Positions 63,309 to 64,000 of a stretch of DNA of 64,000 bases are shown piece after piece (within the stretch, counting starts at the first letter, position 1; each line of letters opens with the position of its first letter). This DNA comes from an uncultured Caulobacteraceae bacterium (GTDB taxonomy: Bacteria > Pseudomonadota > Alphaproteobacteria > Caulobacterales > Caulobacteraceae): NCBI GenBank assembly GCA_937138625.1, contig CAKZPF010000006.1, forward strand, positions 1 to 64,000, read 5' to 3'. The notes beneath the pieces are model-generated. The model ran no database searches and was not told the origin of the DNA. It saw nothing but the letters and a program-made list of their open reading frames with translations. Made by a program: the position numbers and the translations under genes.

Positions 63309-64000
63309 CAGAGTTGCTCCCCGGCTGTGACGGCGATGATCTCGCTGCGGATGTTTTGCACGGCGCGGTCAAGCTTCAGGCGCATTTCCGCCCCCTCTTT
63401 CCAGGGTTTGACGATCTCGGCGGCGCGACCAGAGAGGTTATCCAGTTCCGCCAAGGCCGCTTTCAAATCCCCTTCGTTCAGACGATGTTCGGCCCGGGCC
63501 AAGATCGCATCCGGCCCATTGCCCACCGCCGGGCCCGTGCGCCGCACGGACACAATGCGGCTGAAGCCATAGCCCAGCTTTTGCAACAGATCGGCATTTT
63601 GCCCAGGCGAGCGCGCCACTTCGAAGGCCCGTGTGGCAATTGCCGGAAACTCCGCCCTTAACTCAACGCGCGAGGGGGCACCGACCTCGGCCAATTCGGT
63701 CAAGGCTGCGGTATCCACTTCGGGCGCCAAACGCTTCAAGGCCTTTAGCTCTTGGGCAAAGGGATCAGATTTCTGGCTGACCTGGTGCAAGGCATCCACT
63801 GCCAAAATCAGGGCCGGACCGCGCGCAGGCGACTGCGCCATGGTTTCCAACTGCTCAACCCGAGCGCTGAGTTCTTCAAGCTTTGGGGTCATCAGGTTCA
63901 TGGCCGCCAAAGCATTTTCCAAAGTTTTCACGCGCGCTTCCAAGCCTTCGGGGGTTTGGGCCGCTTGGGCCGTGCGTGTGGCCTCGATGGCCGCCGACAA
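63308..64000 (-). CDS. Mic60/mitofilin-like protein, 3' part only
   Basis: The 230 C-terminal residues of a longer protein; the 5' end is beyond the window edge. Coiled-coil segment (ARVKTLENALAAMNLMTPKLEELSARVEQLETM), then the C-terminal domain LAVDALHQVSQKSDPFAQELKALKRLAP with VRRTGPAVGNGPDAILARAEHRLNEGDLKAALAELDNLSGRAAEIVKPWKEGAEMRLKLDRAV, the COG4223/Mic60 pattern. It shapes inner-membrane structure. Together with hemY this marks an alphaproteobacterium. Confidence 0.9.
   Translation of the reverse strand: MSAAIEATRTAQAAQTPEGLEARVKTLENALAAMNLMTPKLEELSARVEQLETMAQSPARGPALILAVDALHQVSQKSDPFAQELKALKRLAPEVDTAALTELAEVGAPSRVELRAEFPAIATRAFEVARSPGQNADLLQKLGYGFSRIVSVRRTGPAVGNGPDAILARAEHRLNEGDLKAALAELDNLSGRAAEIVKPWKEGAEMRLKLDRAVQNIRSEIIAVTAGEQL

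Overview
The window looks like a chromosomal segment of an alphaproteobacterium, probably a respiratory, microaerobically competent member of or near the Rhodospirillales. The basis is a Mic60/mitofilin-like gene overlapping hemY, a complete cbb3 oxidase locus (ccoNOQP-GHI), hrcA-grpE, and a cas9 of the compact II-C type common in this class. No species is claimed. Most of the right-hand 46 kb is densely packed core genome, while the first 17 kb is more AT-rich and accessory.

Region 1 (about 1-17,300) is a defence/mobile island. It starts with a four-gene cluster (178-4141): a SLATT-type (DUF4231) membrane protein, a ThsB-like TIR protein, a protein with a nucleoside-deoxyribosyltransferase/TIR-like domain, and an AAA ATPase with a TOPRIM/DUF4435-like tail. 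A P4-type integrase, small phage-like genes (AlpA-like regulator, HTH/zinc-ribbon protein) and a second tyrosine recombinase follow. The second recombinase ends 19 bp before a 35-repeat CRISPR array (8166-10448). The array belongs to a complete type II-C system: cas9-cas1-cas2 on the minus strand, with a predicted tracrRNA on the plus strand divergent from cas9. Each repeat carries a promoter-like TTGGAC-17-TAAGCT arrangement, and the array ends in a strong plus-strand terminator, so crRNAs are probably made by per-repeat promoters as in Neisseria. A Fic AMP-transferase gene follows, flanked by near-identical palindromes. The island ends near 17,250 at integrase-arm-like sequence next to a tRNA 3'-end-like fragment.

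Region 2 (17,500-31,700) holds a UspA protein; a dabB-dabA inorganic-carbon uptake pair with a divergent LysR gene; a degenerate S24 repressor-like gene; a YeeE/YedE pair with a BigR-like ArsR regulator and glutaredoxin 2; an ABC-F ATPase; a CPA2 antiporter; a CDF transporter; and a beta-carbonic anhydrase. Carbon uptake plus carbonic anhydrase suggests active CO2/bicarbonate handling. The BigR/YeeE set suggests persulfide/thiosulfate handling.

Region 3 (31,800-39,570) is the cbb3 oxidase with its assembly genes; ccoS is not seen. Region 4 (39,600-53,900) is mostly housekeeping: rplU-rpmA, a GNAT enzyme, two tiny genes, rph, hrcA-grpE, tRNA-Ala(GGC), an exported catalase-peroxidase, a Kef-type antiporter, a heme-binding lipoprotein, a YggT protein, folD, an MHS-family transporter and a methyltransferase. 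Region 5 (53,900-60,500) is an envelope/stress cluster: DUF481, OB-fold protein, PfpI, phospholipase D, PNPOx-like, PRC-barrel, ChaB, pirin and a 2OG oxygenase. Region 6 (60,500-64,000) has a NucS-like nuclease gene beside a duplicated tRNA-Thr(CGT) 3' end, the tRNA itself, hemY and a partial Mic60 gene.
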